A model generated the notes under the pieces. That model did not search any database. It saw only the letters and a list, made by a program, of their open reading frames with translations, and was not told where the DNA came from. A stretch of DNA of 30,531 nt from Candidatus Eiseniibacteriota bacterium (GTDB lineage Bacteria; Orphanbacterota; Orphanbacteria; Orphanbacterales; Orphanbacteraceae). A program made the position numbers and the translations under genes. Positions 7,320 to 14,802 of the stretch are shown here, piece by piece (position 1 is the stretch's first letter; every line of letters starts with the position of its first letter). Location: the NCBI GenBank assembly GCA_029262235.1, contig JAJCZU010000011.1, positions 1 to 30,531 of the forward strand. Direction: 5' to 3'.

Positions 7320-8069
7320 ATGCGCATACTGATTACAAACGACGACGGCATCGACGCGAACGGCATCTCTGCACTCGCGGACGCGGCGGCTGCGTTCGGC
7401 AAGGTCTCGGTTGTCGCGCCGGCCGCGCAGCAGAGCGCGACCAGCCATTCCATCACGCTGCACAAGCCGCTTCGCATCGAAGAGATCCGGCCCGACTGGT
7501 TCACGGTAACGGGAACGCCGACCGACTGCGTTCTGCTTTCGGGCAAGGGCTTTCTCGACGAACTTCCCGACCTCATTCTTTCAGGCATCAATCACGGGCC
7601 GAACCTCGGCGACGACGTGACGTATTCGGGCACGGTCGGCGCGGCGATCGAGGGGGCGGTGCTCGGCATTCCGAGCGCGGCGTTTTCACTGGCCGGACGC
7701 GGAAGCGATGGACTCGCGGCGTGTCTCCCGTTCGTGGGCGCGATCATCGAACAGATGATCGAGAAGCCGCCGGCGCCGCGCACGTACTGGAACGTGAACT
7801 TCCCCGACCTGCCCGCGGGCGGGATTCAGGGAGTGGCGATCACGCACATCGGGCATCGCGTCTATCAGGACACGGTGGTCGAAAAGATCGATCCGCGCGG
7901 CAAGCCTTACTATTGGATCGGCGGCGACACACCGACCTGCGATCTCGAAGAAGGAAGCGATTTTCGTGCGATTCACGATCGTCTCGTGTCGATCACGCCG
8001 CTTCATCTCGACATGACGGACGAACCGGCAATGGCCGAACTCAGAACGCGGGAGTGGACGACGCGTTGA
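7320..8069 (+). CDS. surE: 5'/3'-nucleotidase SurE
   Basis: SurE is a metal-dependent survival-protein nucleotidase that removes phosphate from nucleoside 5'- and 3'-monophosphates in the cytoplasm. From ATG 7320 the protein has 249 residues, normal length. It begins MRILITNDDGIDANGI, where the Asp pair binds the metal. It keeps the Ser/Asn box SGINHGPNLGDDVTYSGTVG and the SAFSLAG segment. An in-frame upstream start at 7254 would overlap the glycosyltransferase and is rejected. The surE-pcm order is the classical pairing of stationary-phase survival genes. The pcm start overlaps the surE stop. Confidence 0.96.
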   Translation: MRILITNDDGIDANGISALADAAAAFGKVSVVAPAAQQSATSHSITLHKPLRIEEIRPDWFTVTGTPTDCVLLSGKGFLDELPDLILSGINHGPNLGDDVTYSGTVGAAIEGAVLGIPSAAFSLAGRGSDGLAACLPFVGAIIEQMIEKPPAPRTYWNVNFPDLPAGGIQGVAITHIGHRVYQDTVVEKIDPRGKPYYWIGGDTPTCDLEEGSDFRAIHDRLVSITPLHLDMTDEPAMAELRTREWTTR

Positions 8070-8767
8070 AACGACTACCGGGGATCGAGCAGTTCAAGAA
8101 CGCGCGCGCGCGCATGGTCGCGCGTGATGTCGAGGAGGCGGGCGTTACCGAACCGCACGTTCTCGAGGCGCTGCGCGCGGTGCCGCGCCACGTGTTCGCC
8201 GACAAGGCGCTCGAGTTCCAGGCGTACGGCGGCCATGCGCTTCCGATCGGCCACGGGCAGACGCTGAGCCAGCCGTACATCGTGGGCCGCATGACCGAAC
8301 TGCTCGCGCTCACGGGGGAGGAGACGGTGTTCGAAGCGGGCACCGGTTCCGGCTATCAGGCCGCCGTGCTCGGGCTTCTCGCGAAGACCGTCTACAGCGT
8401 CGAGCGCCTCCCGGAACTCGCGCGCCGTGCGAACCGGGTGCTCGCGGATCTCGGTCTTGCGAACATTCTCGTCGCGGCGGGGGACGCCTATCACGGCTGG
8501 GGGCGTTACGCGCCGTTCGACCGCATCATTATAACGGCCGGCTGCTCGGCCATTCCGCAGCCGCTGCTCGACCAGCTCGCGGATCCCGGTATCCTGGTCG
8601 CCCCGGTCACGGCCGATGGAGAGAAACAGGAGCTGATCGTGGTGCGAAGGTCCGCGGGTGTCGACACCCGGATCCGGGCAGGCGAATGCCGGTTCGTGCC
8701 GTTTATCGCGACGGAGGGTCCCGACGCGGATCCGGAAAGGGAATCACGTGCTTCGACGACTCTATGA
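8066..8767 (+). CDS. pcm: Protein-L-isoaspartate O-methyltransferase
   Basis: Pcm uses S-adenosylmethionine to methylate isoaspartyl residues, starting repair of damaged proteins. The protein has about 233 residues. The motif VFEAGTGSGYQAAVLG is the SAM-binding glycine loop, followed by YSVERLPELA and FDRIIITAG. The N-terminal VPRHVFADKALEFQAYGGHALPIGHGQT includes the family's substrate loop. I prefer TTG 8066, which overlaps the surE TGA and has GGGAG about nine bases upstream; GTG 8054 in the same frame is possible. The last 20 bases overlap the next gene. The C-terminal tail after FVPFIATEG is not conserved. Confidence 0.93.
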   Translation: MKRLPGIEQFKNARARMVARDVEEAGVTEPHVLEALRAVPRHVFADKALEFQAYGGHALPIGHGQTLSQPYIVGRMTELLALTGEETVFEAGTGSGYQAAVLGLLAKTVYSVERLPELARRANRVLADLGLANILVAAGDAYHGWGRYAPFDRIIITAGCSAIPQPLLDQLADPGILVAPVTADGEKQELIVVRRSAGVDTRIRAGECRFVPFIATEGPDADPERESRASTTL

Positions 8768-9338
8768 CTGGGTACTGCACTGGGCGAAAACCCCGTACGG
8801 CGTGCTCGCACTGCTGCTGATCGCGATCGCGGAATCGTCCGTATTCCCGGTGCCGCCGGATCCTCTGCTCATCGCCCTCTGTATCGCAATCCCGGCCAAG
8901 GCGTACCGATTCGCGATCCTCTGCGCCGTGGGCTCCGTTATCGGGGGCGCGATCGGCTATTTCATCGGGCACAGTTTCTGGGAGGTAGCGGGACCGTGGT
9001 TCTTCACGCACATTCCGGGCTTCAGCGAGGCAAAATTCGCCAAAGTGGGCGACATCTACGACCAGTACAACTTCTGGTTCGTCCTCGTGGCCGGTTTCAC
9101 GCCCATTCCCTACAAGATCTTCTCGATCGGGGCGGGCGTCTTCCAGATCAACTTCGTGACCTTTATCCTGGCCTCGATCGTCGGCCGATCGGCCCGTTTC
9201 TTCCTCGTCGCGGGCCTGATCCACAAATTCGGCGAACCGATTACGGAGTTTATCGATAAGTACTTTAATATACTGTCCATCGCCTTTATAGTTCTTCTGA
9301 TAGGTGGCTTTTACCTCATCAAATTCGTGCTTCACTAG
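8748..9338 (+). CDS. YqaA/DedA-family membrane protein
   Basis: This is an inner-membrane protein of 196 residues in the SNARE-associated/DedA group. Members with demonstrated function act as undecaprenyl-phosphate or phospholipid flippases, but the YqaA branch is uncharacterised. The N-terminal [19 protein letters not shown] and [19 protein letters not shown] are typical of Yqa[10 protein letters not shown], the re-entrant segment [16 protein letters not shown] and [12 protein letters not shown] follow, with a final helix near the C-terminus. The GTG start at 8748 has GGAAAGGGA just upstream. Expression is probably coupled to pcm (20-base overlap). tRNA-Pro(CGG) begins six bases after its stop. 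Confidence 0.9.
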   Translation: MLRRLYDWVLHWAKTPYGVLALLLIAIAESSVFPVPPDPLLIALCIAIPAKAYRFAILCAVGSVIGGAIGYFIGHSFWEVAGPWFFTHIPGFSEAKFAKVGDIYDQYNFWFVLVAGFTPIPYKIFSIGAGVFQINFVTFILASIVGRSARFFLVAGLIHKFGEPITEFIDKYFNILSIAFIVLLIGGFYLIKFVLH

Positions 9339-9344
9339 ATTGGT

Positions 9345-9421
9345 CGGGGCGTGGCGCAGCCCGGTAGCGCGCCTGCTTCGGGTGCAGGAGGCCGGAGGTT
9401 CGAATCCTCTCGCCCCGACCA
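9345..9421 (+). tRNA. tRNA-Pro (anticodon CGG)
   Basis: This is a complete 77-base cloverleaf with acceptor CGGGGCG/CGCCCCG, anticodon stem CCTGC/GCAGG, loop TTCGGGT giving CGG, T arm GGAGG-TTCGAAT-CCTCT and encoded CCA. It reads proline CCG. It is probably transcribed through from the preceding operon, since I see no convincing separate promoter. Confidence 0.94.
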
Positions 9422-9500
9422 CTTCTCGATTCTGCCCAGGCCCGGTCTTCGCTTCCCGGAACTTTCGAAACACGCGCCCCATGGGTTGCAACCGGATGAC

Positions 9501-10508
9501 ATGAACGTATTCGTTTACAGCACCAAGTCCTACGACCGGACGTTTCTCGAACAGGAAAACGCCGGCTTCGGCCACGCACTGACGTTCCTCGAGGCACGCC
9601 TGAACAGCAAGACGGCGCAACTGGTCGACGGTCACGAAGCCGTCTGCGCGTTCGTGAACGACGAACTCGACGCCGCCACGTTCGAGGTGCTCGCGGCTCG
9701 CGGGGTCCGGCTCGTGGCGCTTCGCTGCGCCGGTTTCAACAACGTCGATCTCGATGCCGCCGCCCGTTTGAAAATCACGATCGCACGCGTCCCCGCGTAC
9801 TCGCCGCACGCCGTCGCGGAGCACACGATTGCGCTCCTGCTGGCACTGAACCGCAAAGTGCATCGCGCCTACAATCGCGTGCGCGACGGCAACTTCAGCC
9901 TCGACGGTCTGCTCGGATTCGACATCAACGGCCTGACCGCGGGCGTGATCGGGACCGGCAAAATCGGCAGAATCGTCGCGCGCATATTGATGGGGTTCGG
10001 CTGCCATGTGCTCGTACATGATCCGTACCCGGATGCGGAGTTCGCGGAAACCGGCCCGCGGTACGTGCCGCGCGATGAACTGCTCGCGTCATCGGACATC
10101 ATTACGCTGCACTGCCCGCTGACACCCGCAACGCATCACATGATCGACGCCGAAGCGCTCACCCGGATGAAGCGGGGGGCCACGCTGATCAACACGAGCC
10201 GCGGCGCGCTCGTTGACGCGAAGGCCGTCGTGGAAGCGCTCAAGTCGGGCAGTCTCGGCTTCCTCGGACTCGACGTTTACGAAGAGGAAGCGGATCTCTT
10301 CTTCGAAGATCTTTCCGGCAAGGTCATCCAGGACGATGTGTTCGCGCGCCTGACGACCTTCCCGAACGTCATCATCACGGGGCACCAGGCATTCTTCACG
10401 CGGAACGCACTCGAGAATATCGCCCGCACCACGTGCGAGAACGTGCGTGAGTTCGAAGAGACGGGCGCCTGCACGAACGAAGTCACGACCGCGCTGCGAA
10501 GCCGCTAA
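9501..10508 (+). CDS. ldhA: D-lactate dehydrogenase-like 2-hydroxyacid dehydrogenase
   Basis: This is an NAD-dependent D-2-hydroxyacid dehydrogenase of 335 residues, closest in pattern to fermentative D-lactate dehydrogenase (pyruvate to D-lactate). The N-terminal [12 protein letters not shown], then [17 protein letters not shown] (substrate Arg region), [13 protein letters not shown], and the Rossmann motif [10 protein letters not shown] are typical. [10 protein letters not shown] carries the catalytic-region Arg, and [12 protein letters not shown] carries the catalytic His. LdhA-type signatures such as [16 protein letters not shown] support lactate over phosphoglycerate or formate dehydrogenase. 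ATG 9501 fits homologues; the longer reading frame begins inside tRNA-Pro. The Shine-Dalgarno is weak. Fermentative lactate production is inferred. Confidence 0.92.
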   Translation: MNVFVYSTKSYDRTFLEQENAGFGHALTFLEARLNSKTAQLVDGHEAVCAFVNDELDAATFEVLAARGVRLVALRCAGFNNVDLDAAARLKITIARVPAYSPHAVAEHTIALLLALNRKVHRAYNRVRDGNFSLDGLLGFDINGLTAGVIGTGKIGRIVARILMGFGCHVLVHDPYPDAEFAETGPRYVPRDELLASSDIITLHCPLTPATHHMIDAEALTRMKRGATLINTSRGALVDAKAVVEALKSGSLGFLGLDVYEEEADLFFEDLSGKVIQDDVFARLTTFPNVIITGHQAFFTRNALENIARTTCENVREFEETGACTNEVTTALRSR

Positions 10509-10547
10509 ACACGCCGTTCGGCATGGCTCTTTCCGCCTGCACACAAT

Positions 10548-10997
10548 CTACGAATGCAGCATCAGAAACCGTCCCGCAACCACGAGAACGAGCACGCTCC
10601 GGAGCGTCCAGAAAACAGTGCGGATCCAGTTCGTGCGCACCAGTTTGTCGTGCGCCGCTTCGTCATAGCCGTCGCTCAGAACGACATGCTGCGGAACCTG
10701 CAGCGTCCAGGTCGACCACCAGATCACGAGCAGAAGCGCGAGCCCGAGCGCGGCGAGCGGCCGCGAATAGAGAGCGTGCGGGAAGACGACGAGCCACACT
10801 GCACTCGCCAGTTCGAGCAGCATCGGCGGCACGACAACGCGTGTCGTGAACCGGGAATGGTCCACTTCGAACTCGGCGAAGCGTGCGGGATCGGCGAGGC
10901 GAAAGAGCGGATAGTGCACGACCTGCACGTACCAGATCACGCCCGTCATGAAGAGCGTGGCCGCCAGGTGTGCGAGAAGTACGATCGTCGTCAACAT
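10548..10997 (-). CDS. Conserved four-helix membrane protein
   Basis: This is a hydrophobic protein of 149 residues with about four membrane segments. They are ILLAHLAATLF-type residues 3-28, MLLELASAVWLVVF, a central LALGLALLLVIWW segment and a C-terminal SVLVLVVAGRFLML. Between helices 3 and 4 it has TLQVPQHVVLSDGYD and the strongly patterned TNWIRTVFWTLRS. I recall these from a widespread uncharacterised membrane family. ATG 10997 is chosen because TGAGGAGAC lies just upstream; an upstream extension to 11189 would run into the sigma-factor gene. It is divergent from the sigma gene. Function unknown. Confidence 0.8.
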   Translation of the reverse strand: MLTTIVLLAHLAATLFMTGVIWYVQVVHYPLFRLADPARFAEFEVDHSRFTTRVVVPPMLLELASAVWLVVFPHALYSRPLAALGLALLLVIWWSTWTLQVPQHVVLSDGYDEAAHDKLVRTNWIRTVFWTLRSVLVLVVAGRFLMLHS

Positions 10998-11041
10998 GCC
11001 AGTCTCCTCATTCTTTGCGAGCGCGTGCGGACCGGCTCCCC

Positions 11042-11069
11042 TTGCAATTCCGCGAACCTCATGGATAAT
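11042..11069 (+). promoter_or_regulatory. Sigma-70-like promoter of the sigma-factor gene
   Basis: TTGCAA (11042-11047) and GATAAT (11064-11069) are spaced by 16 bases, with a predicted start near 11076. It lies in the divergent gap between the membrane-protein gene and the sigma-factor gene. Confidence 0.55.
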
Positions 11070-11119
11070 GAAGAATAATGCAATCACGGATCGAAAGGAC
11101 GAAGTAAGCGCAGCCCCCC

Positions 11120-11986
11120 ATGAAAAGCCCCGAATCGAGGCGGCCGTACGGTTTCGGAGCGGGCGCCGACGCATCGGAAACCGAAGCACTTCGCGTCTAC
11201 CTCGACGACATCGGGAAGATTCCGCGCCTTACGCCCGATGAAGAGAAGGAACTCGCCGACCGGATCCAGGCCGGCGATCAGGAAGCGCGCCGCACGCTCA
11301 TCATCGCCAATCTCCGCCTCGTTGTCACGATCGCCAAGCAGTTTCGAAACCAGGGTATCCCGTTTCTCGACCTGATCGAAGAAGGGAACCTGGGCGTGAT
11401 CCGCGCCGCGGACCGTTTTCTCTCTTCCAAAGGCGTGCGCTTCAGCACGTACGCCGCGTGGTGGATTCGCCAGGGAATCCTGCGCATCCTCGCCAGCCGC
11501 GGCCGCATGATTCACATTCCGATCTACGTCGTGCAGCTCGTGACCCGCTTTCGCAAAGCCGAACGCAAACTGCGCGCCGCACTCGGGCGCGAGCCGACCA
11601 CCGACGAGCTTGCGAAAGAACTCGATCTCTCCCGCAAGAAGTGCCAGATGGCACGGAAGCTTCTCGAGAACGTGCAAAGCCTCGACTCGATGGCGAGCCT
11701 CGACACCGTGGACCAGATCGTGCGCGAATCGACAGACGTGCGCGTCCCGAGCGGCGCGCGCCTCGTGGAACTGCAGCTCGAACACGAACGTCTCGATCGC
11801 CTGCTGCAGCGCCTGACAGAACGCGAGGAAATGATCCTGCGCGTTCGGTTCGGATTCGACGATGACGAGCCGCATTCTCTCGCGGAAACCGGGCGTCAGC
11901 TCGGGCTCAGCCGCGAGCGGATCAGGCAGATCGAAGCACACGCACTGGGGAAACTCAGGCGTCTGTTCGATGAAGGCGGGGAGTAG
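11120..11986 (+). CDS. Sigma-70 family RNA polymerase sigma factor (RpoD/RpoS-like, group 2)
   Basis: This is a 288-residue primary-like sigma factor without region 1.1. Region 1.2 reads ALRVYLDDIGKIPRLTPDEE, near residues 25-44. Region 2 is NLRLVVTIAKQFRNQG, then DLIEEGNLGVIRAADRF and FSTYAAWWIRQGI, which contact the -10 element. Region 3 includes RMIHIPIYVVQLVTRFRK and a REPTTDELAKEL helix. Region 4 is LTEREEMILRVRFGFDDDEPHSLAETG plus the -35 reader LGLSRERIRQIEAHALGKL. The short N-terminus suggests an alternative, stress- or stationary-phase-type factor, not the housekeeping RpoD. The neighbouring surE and pcm are classically stationary-phase genes, but that link is only suggestive. Confidence 0.93.
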   Translation: MKSPESRRPYGFGAGADASETEALRVYLDDIGKIPRLTPDEEKELADRIQAGDQEARRTLIIANLRLVVTIAKQFRNQGIPFLDLIEEGNLGVIRAADRFLSSKGVRFSTYAAWWIRQGILRILASRGRMIHIPIYVVQLVTRFRKAERKLRAALGREPTTDELAKELDLSRKKCQMARKLLENVQSLDSMASLDTVDQIVRESTDVRVPSGARLVELQLEHERLDRLLQRLTEREEMILRVRFGFDDDEPHSLAETGRQLGLSRERIRQIEAHALGKLRRLFDEGGE

Positions 11987-12008
11987 GGAGGAATCGGAGG
12001 AGGCGATG

Positions 12009-12143
12009 GGGAGACCGGGGTGTCGGGGCTCTCCTCGCTTCGCCCTGTCGGACCCTGGATCATCGAAGTTGAGAAGACCGCGCCGTGCCCCGGGTCCTCC
12101 AATGGGGCTCAGGCTGCGGGGAGCCCCGACACCTTGATCTCCC
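12009..12143 (+). repeat. Structured dispersed element, copy C
   Basis: The arms are GGTGTCGGGGCTC (12019-12031) and GAGCCCCGACACC (12121-12133), a perfect 13-bp inverted repeat that continues outward with GGGAGA (12009-12014) and TCTCCC (12138-12143). The internal stem is GGACCC (12050-12055) with GGGTCC (12092-12097), and the core CTCCAATGGGGCTC lies at 12097-12110. The stretch 12144-12286 up to apt is GC-rich and shows nothing else I can name. Confidence 0.8.
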
Positions 12144-12286
12144 ACGTTCCTGCCCGCTTCCGGACCGGATCCCCGCGGATTCGAACGGCCGCTGACTTCC
12201 CGGGTTTCTGGGCGCGGCGGCCGGAGGGCCCGGGCACTTGCTCGGGGCGGCGGGCGGGTGGTATCGTCTGCGGTCTGGAGGAAAAC

Positions 12287-12811
12287 ATGACTGCACTCAC
12301 ACGCTTCATTCGTGACGTCCCCGACTTTCCGAAACCGGGAATCACGTTCAAGGACATTACGACGCTGATCGGCGACCCGGCGGCGTTCGCGCAATCGATC
12401 CAAGAACTCTCGGCGCCGTTCAGAACGGAGCGCATCGACAAGATCGTGTGCATCGAGTCGCGCGGCTTTCTGTTCGGGACACCGATCGCGCTCGAACTGA
12501 ACGCGGGAATCGTGCCGCTCCGAAAACCCGGCAAGCTGCCGTACGAAACGATCCGGCACGAGTACGAGCTGGAGTACGGAACCGACGCGCTCGAGATGCA
12601 CGTCGATGCGATCGAGAAGGGCGACCGCGTCCTGATCGTCGACGACCTGCTCGCGACCGGGGGAACCGCCGAGGCGGCCGCGGCGCTCGTCACGAAGATG
12701 GGCGGAATTGTGGAGTCGTTCGTGTTCCTGATCGAGCTTTCGTTCCTGAACGGCCGCTCGAAACTCGGGGGCCACAAGGTTCACTGCCTGATCGATTACG
12801 ACGGAGAGTAA
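12287..12811 (+). CDS. apt: Adenine phosphoribosyltransferase
   Basis: Apt converts adenine and PRPP to AMP in purine salvage. The protein has 174 residues, normal length. It starts MTALTRFIRDVPDFPKPGI, a typical Apt N-terminus, followed by FKDITTLI. The segment IVCIESRGFLFGTPIA and the PRPP-binding loop VLIVDDLLATGGTAEA are intact. RKPGKLPYE is the family's base-binding region. ATG 12287 is supported by GGAGG at 12277-12281; the frame runs further upstream through the repeat element but no better start exists. It is transcribed alone and converges on the reverse-strand gene ending at 12860. Confidence 0.97.
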   Translation: MTALTRFIRDVPDFPKPGITFKDITTLIGDPAAFAQSIQELSAPFRTERIDKIVCIESRGFLFGTPIALELNAGIVPLRKPGKLPYETIRHEYELEYGTDALEMHVDAIEKGDRVLIVDDLLATGGTAEAAAALVTKMGGIVESFVFLIELSFLNGRSKLGGHKVHCLIDYDGE

Positions 12812-12859
12812 CGGCCGCGCGGTCGAATTGAGAGCGCGTCCACCGGGACAGGTCATGCC

Positions 12860-13558
12860 CTAGGGGCAGTCTCCCAGTATTGCGGAGGCCGTTGAAAATC
12901 CTGAACAGCTATGCCCACCCGCGAGATGGGGCAGATACTTGAATGTGTCAAAGAAATTCACCTGCGGCACTCCACCAGGAACGAAATCCCCACACCAGAA
13001 GTCCGTACCGAAGCTGAGCGGCGGTAGATACTTGAAGGTATCGAAGAAGTTTACGGTAAGGCTCCCGTTGAAGTCGGGTGTCTGGATGCAATAGCCCTGC
13101 ACGATCGGCCCCAGTGCGATGGTCCCGCCCGGGCAAGTCGCGGTCGCAGAGAGCGTGAAACGGAACCGCCCGCATCCGCCTCCTGTAACAGGAAAGGTGA
13201 CCCGCCCGGTTGCATCGGTCGTTAGCGTCCTTGGGTTTGTTCCGCAGACCCGCCCGGAACTACCGGCTCCCAGTTCGTCCTGTACGTCATGCTCAACATC
13301 GAGCAGCAGCTCGACATCGCAGTCTTCACACGGATCACTGCTCGCGTCATTCACCTGCACCGTAACAACAATCGTATCTCCATCTCCTCCGGGACACCAG
13401 AACAGAGGGTCCCCGCCCCAGGCGCTGTTCGGGTGCACGCCTACGGCAACGGTGAGGGAGGACTCGGATGCGGAGGGTCCCGTACCTGCCAGCAATGCGG
13501 ATGGAAGAGTCACAATAAGAAGGAACGCAAGAAGGATTCGCAGGTAACAGGGGGCCAT
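12860..13558 (-). CDS. Secreted cysteine-rich protein with two dockerin-like C-terminal repeats
   Basis: This is an exported protein of 232 residues of no family I can name. ATG 13558 follows GAAGGAG, and the signal peptide MAPCYLRILLAFLLIVTLPSALLAG is clear. Residues about 34-155 look like a beta-sandwich with conserved-type glycines and cysteines (eleven Cys in all, so disulfides are likely outside the cell). The C-terminal part repeats VNFFDTFKYLP twice (from residues 169 and 200). The first copy is preceded by DFNG, and D162-N164-D173 has the spacing of a dockerin-type calcium loop, although position 5 is Ser. The second copy is degenerate. A strong promoter lies upstream at 13642-13670. 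A dockerin role is inferred. Confidence 0.78.
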   Translation of the reverse strand: MAPCYLRILLAFLLIVTLPSALLAGTGPSASESSLTVAVGVHPNSAWGGDPLFWCPGGDGDTIVVTVQVNDASSDPCEDCDVELLLDVEHDVQDELGAGSSGRVCGTNPRTLTTDATGRVTFPVTGGGCGRFRFTLSATATCPGGTIALGPIVQGYCIQTPDFNGSLTVNFFDTFKYLPPLSFGTDFWCGDFVPGGVPQVNFFDTFKYLPHLAGGHSCSGFSTASAILGDCP

Positions 13559-13641
13559 GATTTTTTCTCCTTCGCAGGCTACGAAACGCAAGAGCTGCCT
13601 GTAGGCACCACGCGCCGTCAGAGCGCCTGGAACCCGCTACC

Positions 13642-13670
13642 ATTATACAAGTAGATATCCAAACTGTAAA
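13642..13670 (-). promoter_or_regulatory. Near-consensus sigma-70 promoter of the dockerin-like gene
   Basis: On the reverse strand TTTACA (13670-13665) and TATAAT (13647-13642) are separated by exactly 17 bases. The predicted start near 13635 gives a leader of about 77 bases. It is the closest match to consensus in the window. Confidence 0.75.
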
Positions 13671-13799
13671 TGTTCCGACTATCGGGAATACGATATGGCA
13701 GGTCTCATTTCGCAGGGCAGCTAGCGGTATCCAGCACCTGTTGCTCACTGCGGGCTCTTGAGCCGTGTGCTACATTGATACTGAAGGAGGGTGATAGAA

Positions 13800-14339
13800 A
13801 TGAGGCTGAGCACTCGCATTGTTTCGATGTCGATCCTGCTTGCAGGCCTGGCGTTTGGGCAGGGTGTCGAACTGGACACCGACGGAGCGCTCGGCACCGG
13901 CCCCGATACTCTGGCCGCGAGTAGCGGCGAGGCCGTCCTGATTGACGCCTGGGTGTCACACCCGGCTAACGGGCCCATCTTTTCAGCGAACTTCACGCTA
14001 TCGCATGACGGTCCTGCGAGCTGGAATCCGTATTCGCATGCAACCGGCTGGACGACGGAGCCGGATTTAATGTTCGGCCCCAACGAGTGGCTCGTTCAGG
14101 CGACTGACTTCGAATTTGTCGGCCTTGTTCCTCCCTTTCTGCACGGGACCGCGAGCTATGACTACGATGGACCTTCCGGCTTCGTGACTGTCACGATTGT
14201 TCAGCCGAACGGCTGCTTCACTTCAAATTTTACAGATTGCATTTTTCAAAACAACGTCGGGACTGTCTTCGGCCATCCCGAGGAAACCACGCCCATCGAG
14301 ATTTCGAACTGGGGCGCGGTCAAGGAACTCTTTCGGTAG
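13800..14339 (+). CDS. Secreted protein with C-terminal WGAVKELFR motif
   Basis: This is an exported protein of 179 residues with no known family. ATG 13800 has AAGGAGG ten bases upstream; a GTG at 13791 abuts that site and is unlikely. The signal peptide is MRLSTRIVSMSILLAGLAFGQ. The mature protein opens with VELDTDGALGTGPDTLAA and appears all-beta, with a cohesin-like rhythm (DAWVS, SANFTLSHDG, GLVPPFLHGTASYDY, FVTVTIV). It ends in NWGAVKELFR. A paralogue at 29299-29880 shares the opening (IEIDLDGQLGNGPDT), the PPFL-TA-Y segment and the ending WGRVKELFR. It is divergent from the dockerin-like gene. The function of the C-terminal motif is unknown; a sorting or anchoring signal is one possibility. 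Confidence 0.78.
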   Translation: MRLSTRIVSMSILLAGLAFGQGVELDTDGALGTGPDTLAASSGEAVLIDAWVSHPANGPIFSANFTLSHDGPASWNPYSHATGWTTEPDLMFGPNEWLVQATDFEFVGLVPPFLHGTASYDYDGPSGFVTVTIVQPNGCFTSNFTDCIFQNNVGTVFGHPEETTPIEISNWGAVKELFR

Positions 14340-14450
14340 GAACACGGCCCTCTCAAGAAGACATGGTTTACCGCGAGGCCAAGAGGGTTTATCGTGGAAA
14401 GTCGTAGCCAGTGCCGTGGCCAACGGTACTCAGAAATCCGTAACTCCTTT

Positions 14451-14490
14451 AGCCCCCGTAGCTCAGGTGGATAGAGCACCGGTTTCCTAA
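14451..14490 (+). repeat. 40-bp direct repeat = 5' half of tRNA-Arg(CCT), left copy
   Basis: These 40 bases are identical to 21637-21676, the base before tRNA-Arg(CCT) plus its 5' half. The match breaks exactly after the anticodon loop (TTCCTAA), and the sequence beyond cannot complete a cloverleaf. This is therefore a tRNA fragment and a candidate att site, not a functional tRNA. With its twin it brackets a segment of about 7.1 kb. Confidence 0.85.
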
Positions 14491-14548
14491 GACTAATAAC
14501 GGGAATTTCGCCCGAGTCACACAAGCGACGACATCACAGTTAATTACC

Positions 14549-14584
14549 AGCGCCCCGGTTGCTTAACGCGATCGGGGCGCTTTC
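14549..14584 (+). terminator. Hairpin terminator next to the tRNA-Arg fragment
   Basis: AGCGCCCCG (14549-14557) is perfectly complementary to CGGGGCGCT (14573-14581), with a 15-base loop and a short following TT-C-T run. The T-tract is weak, so efficiency is uncertain. The rest of 14340-14802 holds only the tRNA fragment, this hairpin and the GGTAGCA pair. Confidence 0.5.
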
Positions 14585-14634
14585 TACTTGAACTAGTTAT
14601 GTGGGGTCTTTTTCGGTATTATCAGGGTTGATAC

Positions 14635-14652
14635 GGTAGCAATTTGGTAGCA
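14635..14652 (+). repeat. Paired GGTAGCA direct repeats near the candidate att site
   Basis: GGTAGCA occurs at 14635-14641 and 14646-14652, an 11-bp period that puts both on the same face of the helix. They lie about 150 bases inside the left tRNA fragment. Short helically phased repeats beside a core site are typical of arm-type sites of tyrosine recombinases. Confidence 0.45.
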
Positions 14653-14802
14653 GGGGCTATCCTTTCGATGAGCGTAACGGCCCCAAAGGGGAAACTACTT
14701 AACTCAATGGCTTTGCACCGAGTCTAGTATTGATGAAGGCTCATTGTCAGAGTCACGGATGGGTCGTGGCCTCGCAATGCCACCTGAGCCAGGAGGGTTG
14801 AG

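Noticed and set aside
8703-10019. 438-residue reverse-strand open frame over the YqaA gene, tRNA-Pro and ldhA
   Set aside because: It runs through a tRNA and two well-supported genes on the other strand, and the translation is low-complexity and charged.
11084-12856. 590-residue reverse-strand open frame over the sigma factor and apt
   Set aside because: It is antisense to two clear conserved genes and crosses the repeat element. It has no recognisable domain and only reflects GC-rich codon bias.
14452-14490. Second functional tRNA-Arg(CCT)
   Set aside because: The sequence after the anticodon loop cannot form the 3' anticodon strand, T arm or acceptor, so only a half tRNA is present.
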